From Gulosibacter molinativorax (lineage in GTDB: Bacteria; Actinomycetota; Actinomycetes; Actinomycetales; Microbacteriaceae), in assembly GCF_003010915.2 (NCBI RefSeq), contig NZ_CP028426.1, positions 2,852,001 to 2,916,000 of the forward strand: DNA of 64,000 nt. Direction: 5' to 3'. Below the pieces are notes generated by a model, which made no database searches, had not been told where the DNA came from, and was given only the letters and a program-made list of their open reading frames with translations. The position numbers were made by a program, and so were the translations under genes. Shown in pieces: positions 26,392 to 34,687 of the stretch. Each line of letters starts with the position of its first letter. The first letter of the stretch is position 1.

Positions 26392-26420
26392 AGGCCCCGC
26401 AGGTTGCTGCGGGGCCTTTT
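26392..26420 (+). terminator. Terminator of the amine-oxidation cluster
   Basis: AGGCCCCGCAG / CTGCGGGGCCT stem with a short loop and a following TTTT. Confidence 0.9.
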
Positions 26421-26437
26421 GCGCGCCTGGGGGCGGT

Positions 26438-26648
26438 GGCCATTGCCGGTGGCGCTCATGATTGCCGTTAGCGCTTCCACCCCTTGCCGGTGGCGCTCAT
26501 GATTGCCGAAGTGCGGGCATGGGTGAGCGTTACCGGCAATGGTGGGGGTGGGATGCGCGTGGGCGAGAGCCAAGGGCGCATCCGCCCCTTGCCCGTAGCG
26601 CTCATGATTGCCGAAGTACCAGCATGGGTGAGCGTTACCGGCAATGGT
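26438..26648. repeat. Inverted and direct copies of the ~42-bp repeat, family B
   Basis: CCATTGCCGGTGGCGCTCA opens the left side at 26440; its inverted partner TGAGCGTTACCGGCAATGG closes the palindrome at 26525-26543 and again at 26628-26646. Between them are units with CTTGCCGGTGGCGCTCATGA and CTTGCCCGTAGCGCTCATGA. The array fills the gap between the dehydrogenase terminator and the convergent mtnN gene. The unit matches the two copies at 22637-22795. Confidence 0.7.
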
Positions 26649-26669
26649 CGGGGCGGGATGCGGTTTCGA

Positions 26670-27416
26670 CTACAGCGCGGCGAGGAGGGCTCGCACCGCG
26701 TCGCGGCTGTGGGCGGCCGCCTCGTCGACACCCATGTGGAAGTCCTGCCCGGCCGACGGGCCGCAGAGGTCGGAGATGCCGCGCACCGAGATGAAAGGTA
26801 CGCCGAACGCCGAAGCGGTCTGCGAGATGGCGCAGGACTCCATGTCGGTCGCGACCGCATCCGGGAAAGCTTCGCGCATGTCTGCGACGTTGCGCGTGGT
26901 CACGAACGTGTCGCCCGAGAGAATGCGCCCCACGCGTAGGGCGCCCGCGCTCGACCCGGGAATCCCGGCCAGAGCGGCGGCGACGAGCTCGGGGGAGGAC
27001 TCGAAGCGCACCGGCTGGCGCGGGACCTGGCCGCGCTCGTAGCCGAACTCGGTCGCATCCGCCGTGCCGTAGGTGCAGGCCTCGGCCACGGCGATGTCGC
27101 CGACCGAAATGTCAGCGGGAAGGCCGCCACCGGTACCGGCAGAGATGACCGCGGCCGGGGCAAACTCGCCTGTCGCCCACGACGCGGCGCTCGCGGCCGC
27201 AACGAGCCCGATGTTGCTCGTGACGAGCACGGCATCGATCGCCCCGCCATCGCCTACGGCGAGACGACCGCGACGCGCCGAGACACCCGCGAGTGGTGTC
27301 GACACTGCCGAGACCTCGGTGAGGAACTCGTTAAACGGCGCGGACTCTTCGTCCATTGCGCAGATGATGACGACTGGCGCGCCAGCAGACAGCGCTGCGG
27401 CTAGCGCACCCGCCAC
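26670..27416 (-). CDS. mtnN: 5'-methylthioadenosine/S-adenosylhomocysteine nucleosidase
   Basis: The GTG at 27416 overlaps the luxS stop by one base (TAGTG); 248 residues. Family blocks are MDEESAPF near the N-terminus, SAGTGGGL for ribose binding, ATDMESCAIS and the catalytic-Asp segment VRGISDLCG. It hydrolyses SAH and MTA, producing S-ribosylhomocysteine for LuxS. The direct coupling with luxS makes a compact detoxification and AI-2 synthesis operon. Confidence 0.93.
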   Translation of the reverse strand: MAGALAAALSAGAPVVIICAMDEESAPFNEFLTEVSAVSTPLAGVSARRGRLAVGDGGAIDAVLVTSNIGLVAAASAASWATGEFAPAAVISAGTGGGLPADISVGDIAVAEACTYGTADATEFGYERGQVPRQPVRFESSPELVAAALAGIPGSSAGALRVGRILSGDTFVTTRNVADMREAFPDAVATDMESCAISQTASAFGVPFISVRGISDLCGPSAGQDFHMGVDEAAAHSRDAVRALLAAL

Positions 27417-27880
27417 TATGCATCCGCCTTCATGACGTTCGTCCAGCCGTCACGGGCGAGGAGGAACTTGGCCACCGCATCCTTCGCCCCGGCGAGGTCG
27501 TGGCTCGCGGCCCAACCGCACTGCACCTCGTTCGCAGCGGGAACCTCTTCGGCGTCGAGCAGGTCACGGAAGGTCGTCTCGAGCAGCTCGAGGAACGCAT
27601 CCTCTTCAACCCCCAGGGTGAGTGCATAGAAGCCCGTCTGGCAGCCCATCGGCGAGAAGTCGATGAGCTTGTCCGTGTGATTGCGCATGAGCTCGGCCGT
27701 CGTGTGCTCGATCGAGTGCACCGTCGGCATCTCGAGGTGTTCCTCGTTTGGCTGGGCGAACCGCACGTCGTACTTGATCAGTACGTCGCCGCCGGGCAGT
27801 ACCTTGCGGTCGGCGACGCGAACGTACGGTGCCGCGACCTCGCGGTGATCGAGATTGAAGGATTCAACATTCATGCGCAT
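27416..27880 (-). CDS. luxS: S-ribosylhomocysteine lyase
   Basis: 154 residues. Metal ligands are H55 and H59 in HSIEH and C121 in VQCGW; the catalytic Cys is C80 in MGCQTGFY. LuxS splits S-ribosylhomocysteine into homocysteine and DPD, the precursor of AI-2. ATG 27880 or 27874 could be used; neither has a strong ribosome binding site. It is the first gene of the luxS-mtnN operon. Confidence 0.97.
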   Translation of the reverse strand: MRMNVESFNLDHREVAAPYVRVADRKVLPGGDVLIKYDVRFAQPNEEHLEMPTVHSIEHTTAELMRNHTDKLIDFSPMGCQTGFYALTLGVEEDAFLELLETTFRDLLDAEEVPAANEVQCGWAASHDLAGAKDAVAKFLLARDGWTNVMKADA

Positions 27881-27934
27881 GCGACGAGCCTACGCGGTGC
27901 CACCGACACTGCGTAGACCGTCACCGCAGACTGT

Positions 27935-27993
27935 CAGCGCAGGCCGACACAGCGCAGGCCGACACGGCGAGGGCAACACCGCGCAGACCGACA
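27935..27993. repeat. Short 15-bp tandem repeat
   Basis: Two exact head-to-tail copies of CAGCGCAGGCCGACA (27935-27949, 27950-27964) and a degenerate third (27979-27993) lie between the luxS promoter and the end of the potassium-channel regulator gene. Confidence 0.6.
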
Positions 27994-28014
27994 GCGCAAC
28001 CCCGCCATAGTCAC

Positions 28015-28683
28015 CTACCGCAACGCGCTGAACCGCTCGATTCGATCCGCGGTGCCCGACACGATGATGAGATCGAGGTTCGAGATCTTCGTCTCCGGCG
28101 TCGCCTCCTTGAACTCGTTGCCGGGCGACTTCACGCCCATGATGCTCACCTGGTACTTGCTCCGAATCTGCGCCTCGCGCAAGGTGAGCCCGCGCACTGG
28201 CTTCGGCGGGTACATCTTTGCGAGCACGAACTGGTCATCGAACGCGATGTAGTCGAGCAGCCTTCCGTTGAGCAGGTGCGCGGCGCGCTCTCCGGCTTCC
28301 GCCTCGGGGTAAATCACGTGGTGCGCGCCGATGCGCTTCAGGATGCGCCCGTGAGTGCTCGACATCGCCTTCGCCCAGATCTGGGGCACTTTGAGGTCGG
28401 AGAGGTTCGCGGTGATGAGCACGCTCGCCTCGAGCGAGGTACCCACCGCGACGACCGCGATCGCAAACTCCTTCGCGCCGATCTGCTTGAGGGCGTCGAT
28501 GTTGCGGGCGTCGAGCTGGGCAGTGTGCGTCACGCGGTCCGACCACTTCTGCACGAGCCCCTCGTCGCTATCGATCGCGAGCACCTCGCGACCGAGGCGA
28601 TCGAGCTGGCCCGCCACTGCGGCACCGAAGCGACCGAGGCCGATAACGAGCACCGGGGCATTCGGGGGAATTGGTTCAGCCAA
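28015..28683 (-). CDS. ktrA: Potassium uptake regulatory subunit, TrkA/KtrA family
   Basis: 222 residues: RCK_N Rossmann domain with GLGRFG at 15-20 and an acidic end to strand 2 (VLAIDSDE), then an RCK_C domain (about 140-222: PVRGLTLREAQIRSKYQ, LIIVSGTADRIERF). It binds nucleotides and gates the membrane subunit at the cytoplasmic face. Its start overlaps the end of the KtrB-type gene by 8 bases, so both are co-translated. Confidence 0.92.
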   Translation of the reverse strand: MAEPIPPNAPVLVIGLGRFGAAVAGQLDRLGREVLAIDSDEGLVQKWSDRVTHTAQLDARNIDALKQIGAKEFAIAVVAVGTSLEASVLITANLSDLKVPQIWAKAMSSTHGRILKRIGAHHVIYPEAEAGERAAHLLNGRLLDYIAFDDQFVLAKMYPPKPVRGLTLREAQIRSKYQVSIMGVKSPGNEFKEATPETKISNLDLIIVSGTADRIERFSALR

Positions 28684-30112
28684 CGATGATCCTTTCCTCG
28701 GGCAGCGTGTAGAGCTGCCGCTTGTGTCGTGACGCGAGCGAGGCGGCGAACGTCACCGTGCCGACGCGGCCGAGCCACATGGTCGTGGTGAGAACGTACG
28801 TCGCCGATTCGGGGAGTTCTTGCGTGAGGCCGGTCGAAAGGCCGCACGTCGCGAACGCCGAAATCGAGTCGAAGAGGGCGTACTTGAACTCCGCTCCCGA
28901 CAGCTGCATCACGAGGATCGACGAGACCGCCACGATTGTCGCGCCCCAGAGCGCCACCGAGATGGCGAGGCGAAGCACATCCACTGGGATGCGCCTGCCG
29001 AATGAGTGGATGTCCGGGGAACCCTTGGCCTCGGCGACCGCGGCGAGGAAGAGAATCGCGAGCGTCGTCACCTTGATGCCACCCGCGGTCGACGCCGAGC
29101 CGCCACCGACGAACATGAGCATGTCCATGACGAGCAGCGTCGCGTCGTTCATTTCGCTGATGTCGACGGTCGAGAACCCACCTGACCGCGTCATCGCGGA
29201 CATGAAGCCAGCGGTGATCGGGCGGAACCACGGGTCATCCATCGCGAGGGTCCGGGGGTTGTCGAACTCCAAGAGGTAAATGACGATCCAGCCGATGAAG
29301 AAGAGGAGCACGGTCGTCACGAGCGTGAGTTTCACGTGCACCGACAGGCGCTGCTTCGTGCGGATGCGGCGCACGATCGCGAAGATGACGGGGAAGCCGA
29401 TCGAGCCGAGGAACACCGTGCCAGCGAGGCAACCCAAGAACCAAATGTTGTGCTCGAACGGCATGATCCCGTCCGGGTGGTGCGAGAAGCCGGTGTTCGT
29501 GAAGGCGCTCGCGGCGTAGTAGTACGCGTCGTAGATCGCCGACCAGGTGTCGTAGCCCGGGGTTGCGAGAAACACCGGCAGGATGAACAGGGCCGAGATG
29601 GTCTGGATCGTGACGAGCGAGATGGCCGCGGTCGCGAGGATGCCGCCGACCTCATCCAGCTTCACCGCCTGCGATTCCGAGACCGGGCCGGCGTGCGTGC
29701 GCAGCGGGTTGCCGTCCGAGGCCGCGATGAGTTTTTGGCGCAAACCGAGGCGGCGCGTGACGACGCGGCCGAGGAGGGATGCGAGCGTAAGCACGCCGAG
29801 CGCACCCGCCTGGATGCCGATGAAGACGAGGAGGTTGCCGAACGTCGACCAGTGCGTCGCCATATCGACAACCGCGAGCCCCGTGACGCAGATTGTCGAG
29901 ACCGCGGTGAACAGCGCATCCGCGAACGGAGTAATCTCCCCGGTTGCTGACGCCGCCGGAAGCATAAAGAGGAACGTCCACAGTGCGATGATGCTCGTGA
30001 AGATCAGCACCGCAAAGCGGCTGGGGGAGTTGGTGCTGAAGTGCGCCAGGCCGTCGCGGATGCGCTCCCAAGGGGTTCGCCGCTGCGGTTCAAGCCGATA
30101 GCGATACGGCAT
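28676..30112 (-). CDS. ktrB: Potassium uptake transmembrane subunit, TrkH/KtrB family
   Basis: ATG 30112 (MPYRYRLEPQRR) gives 478 residues; the longer open frame has no supporting start. Four MPM repeats carry selectivity-filter-like loops: VSTICVTGLAV, AASAFTNTGFS, MSAMTRSGGFS and ISAFATCGLSTG. A gating-loop segment MFVGGGSASTAGGIKVTT is typical. It forms the K+ pore with the KtrA-type ring encoded next. Confidence 0.93.
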   Translation of the reverse strand: MPYRYRLEPQRRTPWERIRDGLAHFSTNSPSRFAVLIFTSIIALWTFLFMLPAASATGEITPFADALFTAVSTICVTGLAVVDMATHWSTFGNLLVFIGIQAGALGVLTLASLLGRVVTRRLGLRQKLIAASDGNPLRTHAGPVSESQAVKLDEVGGILATAAISLVTIQTISALFILPVFLATPGYDTWSAIYDAYYYAASAFTNTGFSHHPDGIMPFEHNIWFLGCLAGTVFLGSIGFPVIFAIVRRIRTKQRLSVHVKLTLVTTVLLFFIGWIVIYLLEFDNPRTLAMDDPWFRPITAGFMSAMTRSGGFSTVDISEMNDATLLVMDMLMFVGGGSASTAGGIKVTTLAILFLAAVAEAKGSPDIHSFGRRIPVDVLRLAISVALWGATIVAVSSILVMQLSGAEFKYALFDSISAFATCGLSTGLTQELPESATYVLTTTMWLGRVGTVTFAASLASRHKRQLYTLPEERIIVG

Positions 30113-30333
30113 ATCGAACTCCTGGGGCTGACGGGCGGTGGATGGCCGAAGTTGGTCGGCCGAAAGACTAATCGAATGTGATGCTACTCGCGTAGAGCGA
30201 AGGCAGTGTAGTCGCGGGCGGTGGCGATTCTGGGAACGACACTCTAGTCTTGACGATGTACTCACAGATAACTCGTGTCACTCTAGTGTCGCCAGTTACA
30301 GTTACGACCGCGAACCGATTGGGGACATGGCAC

Positions 30334-30537
30334 ATGGCAAACGACCTGTCTGATGTCCGCTTCTTAACGGTGGCCGAAGTCGCAGAGCTCATGCGCGTCT
30401 CGAAGATGACGATTTATCGCATGGTTCACGCGGGCGAGCTTCCGGCAGTGAAGTTTGGTCGGTCGTATCGGGTGCCGGAATCGGCCGTCAAGGATGCAAT
30501 CCGAGCGGCCACCGAGGGAGAGCAGCACTCCGCGTAG
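30334..30537 (+). CDS. Excisionase/MerR-like HTH protein
   Basis: ATG 30334, 67 residues. The domain FLTVAEVAELMRVSKMTIYR-MVHAGELPAVKFGRSYRVPESAV is the HTH_17 (excisionase/BldC-like) winged helix. This size and sequence is a widespread actinobacterial DNA-binding protein rather than a phage excisionase. Upstream start codons at 30250 and 30326 are either out of frame or unsupported. It lies divergent to the Ktr genes and before the bS22-like gene. Confidence 0.85.
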   Translation: MANDLSDVRFLTVAEVAELMRVSKMTIYRMVHAGELPAVKFGRSYRVPESAVKDAIRAATEGEQHSA

Positions 30538-30671
30538 CGCAGTTCGCACTCGCGCCACGCCGCGGGTGTAGACTAGTCCGAGCGCATTTTCCGGGGAGGG
30601 TCGAACGCCCGTCTGGGTCGCACGGCCACAAGCTCCCCGATCGCATCGTCCAATCAATTTGAGGAAACAAT

Positions 30672-30770
30672 ATGGGTTCTGTCGTTAAGAAGCGCCGCAA
30701 GCGTATGTCGAAGAAGAAGCACCGCAAGCTGCTTCGCAAGACTCGCCATCAGCGTCGCAACAAGAAGTAG
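30672..30770 (+). CDS. bS22-like ribosomal protein, AURKAIP1/COX24 domain
   Basis: A 32-residue [22 protein letters not shown] and then a basic tail ending RRNKK, preceded by GAGGAAAC. The highly basic sequence matches the small actinobacterial ribosomal protein bS22 (AURKAIP1/COX24 domain), which sits near helix 44 of 16S rRNA. A TAGACT -10-like box lies about 100 bases upstream (30571), giving a long GC-rich leader. A terminator follows. Confidence 0.9.
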   Translation: MGSVVKKRRKRMSKKKHRKLLRKTRHQRRNKK

Positions 30771-30788
30771 TCCGCTACTTCACGAGAC

Positions 30789-30814
30789 GGGCACCATCCT
30801 TCGGGAAGGTGCCC
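30789..30814 (+). terminator. Terminator after the bS22-like gene
   Basis: GGGCACC-ATCC, TTCG loop, GGAAGGTGCCC stem, then CGCTTCTCGTTTCC. Confidence 0.75.
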
Positions 30815-30838
30815 GCTTCTCGTTTCCTGCGCTCAGTG

Positions 30839-30915
30839 AGTGCCCGCGCAGCGGGTGTATCGAGCTGAGGCTCTCCGTTCGCCGAGAGCCAGCGACGCTG
30901 GTGTATCGAGGCGCG
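30839..30915. repeat. Degenerate family A repeat
   Basis: Two GTATCGAG half-sites (GTGTATCGAGCTGAGG and GTGTATCGAGGCG) flank a GAGAGC-type palindrome. It resembles the family A repeats but lacks intact GAGTAG ends. Confidence 0.45.
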
Positions 30916-31014
30916 GATGCGAGCCAGTCGGCATGGGTATACACTTCCACGAGGCGTGCTGGGAAGTCTGGTCAGCGAATCGTTAGACGTACCCGATTTG
31001 AAGAGGTTTCCCCT

Positions 31015-32259
31015 ATGGCAATGTTGCCGAAGCACCGCCCAGACGACACATTCTCGCTCCGCGAGCGACTCAACTCCCGCAAGGTCGGCGGCACCCTGCT
31101 CCTCGTGTCCGCCGTGATCGCAATGATCTTCGCGAACACTCCGCTCGCGGGCTTCTACAACTTCATCAAGGATTTCGACCTCTCGATTCCCGCCATCGGC
31201 ATCGATCACATGACGGTCGCGCACTGGGCGAGCGACGGCATCCTCGCGATCTTCTTCTTCGTCGTCGGTATCGAGCTGAAGCGTGAATTTGTCACCGGTC
31301 AGCTCCGCGACCCTCGCAAAGCATCCCTGCCGATTGCCGCCGCGGTCGGTGGCATGGCAGTTCCGGCGATCGTGTATGCGATCGTCGTTTCGACCTCGGG
31401 GATGGATGCACTCGAGGGCTGGGCGATCCCGGTCGCGACGGACATCGCCTTCGCGCTTGGCCTCCTCGCCGTCTTCGGTAAGGGTCTACCCTCGCCGTTC
31501 CGCGCGTTCCTGCTCACGCTCGCGGTGATGGATGACCTCCTTGGCATCGTCGTGATCGCGATCTTCTACACCGCCTCGCTGTCGCTGTGGTGGCTCGCCG
31601 CCTCCCTCGTGACGATTGCGGTGTACGCGTTGTGCGTCAACCGGGGCTGGAACGCGCGCTGGCTACTCATCCCGCTCGGCATCCTCGCCTGGTACTTCAT
31701 GCTGCGCTCCGGCGTGCACGCGACGATCGCGGGCGTGCTGCTCGGCCTCACCGTGCCTGCGCTGCCACGTGCGGGGGACAAGATTTCGCTCGCGGAGGAC
31801 ATGGAGCACGACTGGAACGCGCTCTCGCAGGGGGTCGCGCTGCCCATCTTCGCGTTCTTTGCGGCAGGCGTGCCGTTTGCGGCCGGGGACGGCACGTTCT
31901 TCGATGCTTTGTCTCACCCGGTGTTCCTCGGCGTCTTCCTGGGGCTCTTCATCGGTAAGCCTCTCGGCATCTTGCTGACCGTGGCTTTGCTCTACAAATC
32001 TCCCTACTTCAGGCTCGACAGTTCGCTGAATCTCAAAGACATCGCGGCCCTCGGCGGCCTCGCTGGCATCGGCTTCACCGTGTCCCTGCTCATTGGTGAG
32101 CTCGCATTCCGCGGCAATGAGGCGATGCTCGACTACGCACACCTTGGCGTGATCCTGGGTTCGCTCGCGGCCGCGTTCGTGGCGATCTTCACGCTCCGCC
32201 TGCGCGAGCGCGCCCACCACGCCGAGAAGCTGCCCGAAGGAAAGGTCGCGATGCCGTGA
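31015..32259 (+). CDS. nhaA: Na+/H+ antiporter NhaA
   Basis: ATG 31015 gives 414 residues with about eleven membrane helices. The key motif TLAVMDDLLGIVVIAIFY holds the paired Asp of the transport site, and VATDIAFALGLLAVFG is the assembly helix; FFVVGIELKREFVTGQL near the N-terminus is also diagnostic. It exports sodium for protons under alkaline or saline conditions. Its TGA overlaps the GTG of the glutaredoxin-like gene. Confidence 0.95.
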   Translation: MAMLPKHRPDDTFSLRERLNSRKVGGTLLLVSAVIAMIFANTPLAGFYNFIKDFDLSIPAIGIDHMTVAHWASDGILAIFFFVVGIELKREFVTGQLRDPRKASLPIAAAVGGMAVPAIVYAIVVSTSGMDALEGWAIPVATDIAFALGLLAVFGKGLPSPFRAFLLTLAVMDDLLGIVVIAIFYTASLSLWWLAASLVTIAVYALCVNRGWNARWLLIPLGILAWYFMLRSGVHATIAGVLLGLTVPALPRAGDKISLAEDMEHDWNALSQGVALPIFAFFAAGVPFAAGDGTFFDALSHPVFLGVFLGLFIGKPLGILLTVALLYKSPYFRLDSSLNLKDIAALGGLAGIGFTVSLLIGELAFRGNEAMLDYAHLGVILGSLAAAFVAIFTLRLRERAHHAEKLPEGKVAMP

Positions 32260-32615
32260 TCGGTCGATTCTTCGGGCGCGGGGAGCGGTCCGGTTCGGGT
32301 GATCCCCAGGCCGCCGACGCGCAGGTCGAACACCAGGCCGGAGCGGCCGCGGACACGACGGTAGAGTCCGAGACATCGGGGCACGTCGTGGATTTCTACG
32401 AGAAGCCGGGCTGCCACCTCTGCGAGGATGCGCTCTCGGTGGTCTCGGCCGAGGTCGAGCGGACCGGAGCGACCCTGCGCAGGCACAACATCCTCGAAGA
32501 TCGTGAACTGCAGCGGCAGTACGGAGAACTGATCCCCGTCGTCGTAATCGACGGTGTGCAGCACTCCACCTGGTTCGTACAGGATGCGCGGCTGCGGGCC
32601 GCGCTGGCCGAATAG
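32256..32615 (+). CDS. Glutaredoxin-like (DUF836-type) protein
   Basis: GTG 32256 overlaps the nhaA stop; 119 residues. Residues 1-42 are low complexity. The thioredoxin-fold domain (about 44-119) has CHLC (GCHLCED), IPVVVIDGVQHSTWFV as the cis-Pro strand and a short final helix. It is probably a thiol-disulfide oxidoreductase. A relation to NhaA beyond coupling is not evident. Confidence 0.85.
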   Translation: MIGRFFGRGERSGSGDPQAADAQVEHQAGAAADTTVESETSGHVVDFYEKPGCHLCEDALSVVSAEVERTGATLRRHNILEDRELQRQYGELIPVVVIDGVQHSTWFVQDARLRAALAE

Positions 32616-32654
32616 GCAGCGCCGCGCGATTGCCGAGCGGCGCGGCGCGGCCCG

Positions 32655-32683
32655 CTTGCCGAGTAGCGCAGCGTATCGAGGCC
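32655..32683. repeat. Family A half-repeat
   Basis: GCCGAGTAGCGCAGCGTATCGAGG is one half-site. The 250-base gap between the glutaredoxin-like and Lrp genes otherwise shows only the region just before the Lrp start (TAAAGGGAGG ribosome binding site). Confidence 0.65.
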
Positions 32684-32865
32684 GCCGGGTGCCGTGGCGA
32701 CTCTGACTCTGGCATCGAGGTCGGAGGTGCGCGCAAAATGCGTCACGGGTGGAGCCGCAGGATCGGAATGCTCCCTCCTGGAGTGCTATACGTGCCGCAA
32801 ATCGCGGCTGATGGTGGTGTGACGGGCTGTAGGGATAATTGAGAGCGAAATAAAGGGAGGCGAGG

Positions 32866-33354
32866 ATGCTCGACGACATTGATCTCGCGATTGTGCGGGC
32901 GCTGCGACGCGACGCTCGGCTGTCGATTCGGTCGCTCGCCGAGGAGGTTCACGTCTCGCGGTCGACCGCACATGAGCGGGTCAACCGGCTGCTCGAGCGT
33001 GGCGTGATCAGTGGGTTCTCGGCGATCGTGGACCCGGCTCAGGCCGGGCTCGCGGTACGAGCCATCTTGGTGGTCGATACCGGAGCGACGCCCGAGGGCG
33101 CCGACCTCGCGGATGCGCTGCTCGAGGTCCCCTTCGTGACTCGCGTGCAGACGATCGCTGGCGATATCGACTACGTCGTTGAGATCGCCGCACCAACCCA
33201 CGACGCGCTCAGTAACGTCGTGCTGCGCCGGGTGCTGCGGCTGCCGGGCGTGCATTCGGTCCGCACGCACCTCGTGATCGGAGAGCAATCCCGCGATCCC
33301 GTCCAGGAGCCGCCGGAAGACTACGAACCGGGTCCATCCGACGGCGCGTGGTGA
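32866..33354 (+). CDS. Lrp/AsnC-family transcriptional regulator
   Basis: AAAGGGAGG precedes ATG 32866; 162 residues. N-terminal HTH (about 4-50: LDDIDLAIVRALRRDARLSI, with SRSTAHERVNRL as recognition helix) and a C-terminal RAM domain (about 65-145: VAGDIDYVVEI-like, LPGVHSVRTHLVI). It lies 150 bases upstream of the 2-oxoacid dehydrogenase operon on the same strand and is the likely regulator of it, as for BkdR-type Lrp proteins. Confidence 0.92.
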   Translation: MLDDIDLAIVRALRRDARLSIRSLAEEVHVSRSTAHERVNRLLERGVISGFSAIVDPAQAGLAVRAILVVDTGATPEGADLADALLEVPFVTRVQTIAGDIDYVVEIAAPTHDALSNVVLRRVLRLPGVHSVRTHLVIGEQSRDPVQEPPEDYEPGPSDGAW

Positions 33355-33502
33355 TTCTCGGGTGCGCAAACCCGCCGGACAAATTGACCTGAAACCACTC
33401 ATGGCCCGGACGTTTGGCACCCCGCATCCGACAGAATGACCGGCTGTCGGGAGTTGCCCGATCGGGTATCAAAACCCAGGCTGACCGGCGCATCCTGGGT
33501 AC

Positions 33503-34687
33503 ATGCGAGACAACGAAGTCGAGCCGAATGCGGCCCGCGATATAGCTCCGCGTGGCCCCGAGCTCTCAATCCCAGGTTCCCACTATTCACGGCTGCTTGA
33601 CCTGCTGCCCGGCGCAGCACCCGTGCAGCTCATCGACGAGGCCGGCGAGGCCGGCGAGAACGCCACCGGCTATGCGATGCCCGATGACGCGACGCTGCAG
33701 AACGCGTACCGCCGCATGGTGATCGCCCGCCGCTGGGAAGCGCAGGTCACCGCGCTCACGCGACAGGGTCGTCTCGCGACGTACCCCTCGGCCTACGGCC
33801 AGGAGGCTGGCGAGGTCGGTAGCGTGCTGTCGCTCGAGGAGCGCGACTGGATGTTCCCGACCTACCGCGAGTCCTCGGCGCTGCTCACCCGCGGCGTGCC
33901 GCCACGCAACCTGCTGAGCTTCTTCCGCGGCGACTGGCACAACGCCTACAACCCGTACGAGTTCCGCATCAGCGCGCAGTCGACGCCGCTCGCGACGCAG
34001 TCGCTCCACGCCGTCGGGTTCGCGCACGCCGAGAAGCTGCAGGGCCGCGACACCGTCACGCTCACGTACCTCGGTGACGGCGCCTCGAGCGAGGGCGACA
34101 CGCACGAGGCGATGAACTTCGCCGCGACGTGGAACACCGCGACCGTCTTTTTCGTCCAGAACAACCAGTACGCGATCTCGACTCCGCTCGAGTCCCAGAC
34201 CCGCTCGCGGTCGATCGCGGATCGCGCGGCCGGCCTCGGCATTCGGGGCGTGTGGGTCGACGGCAACGACATTGCCGCGGTGATCGCGGTGCTTCAGGAT
34301 GCGGTGGCTCGCGCCCGCGCGGGGGAGGGCCCGACCGTGGTCGAGGCGCGCACCTACCGCCTCGAGTCGCACACCAACTCGGACGACCCGACACGCTATC
34401 GCACCTCGGAGGAGGCAGCGGCCTGGGCGCCCTATGACCCGATCGAGCGGCTCGCGACCTATCTGCGAAGCCGCGACCTCCTCGGCGAGGAACTCGAGGC
34501 CGAGATCACCGCAGAGGCCGAGGCCAACGCGTCCAAGACCCGCGACGCGATGAACGAGACCGTCGAGATCGACCCGCTCGAGCTTTTTGAGCACGTCTAT
34601 GCGACCCCGCGGTCAGCCCTGAACGAACAGCGCGCGATGCTCGCCGAAGAGCTCGCCGCACGCGAACCGCAAGGAGCCACCTCATGA
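33503..34687 (+). CDS. Branched-chain 2-oxoacid (or pyruvate) dehydrogenase E1 alpha subunit
   Basis: 394 residues. The thiamin diphosphate motif starts GDGASSEGDTHEAMNFAA and ends in VQNN (about 193-223); TYPSAYGQEAGEVGS and FPTYRESSALLTRG are typical E1alpha segments. With E1beta it decarboxylates a 2-oxoacid and passes the acyl group to E2 lipoate. The Lrp regulator upstream and the permease downstream favour branched-chain amino-acid catabolism over pyruvate, though sequence alone does not settle it. ATGA overlap with E1beta. Confidence 0.9.
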   Translation: MRDNEVEPNAARDIAPRGPELSIPGSHYSRLLDLLPGAAPVQLIDEAGEAGENATGYAMPDDATLQNAYRRMVIARRWEAQVTALTRQGRLATYPSAYGQEAGEVGSVLSLEERDWMFPTYRESSALLTRGVPPRNLLSFFRGDWHNAYNPYEFRISAQSTPLATQSLHAVGFAHAEKLQGRDTVTLTYLGDGASSEGDTHEAMNFAATWNTATVFFVQNNQYAISTPLESQTRSRSIADRAAGLGIRGVWVDGNDIAAVIAVLQDAVARARAGEGPTVVEARTYRLESHTNSDDPTRYRTSEEAAAWAPYDPIERLATYLRSRDLLGEELEAEITAEAEANASKTRDAMNETVEIDPLELFEHVYATPRSALNEQRAMLAEELAAREPQGATS

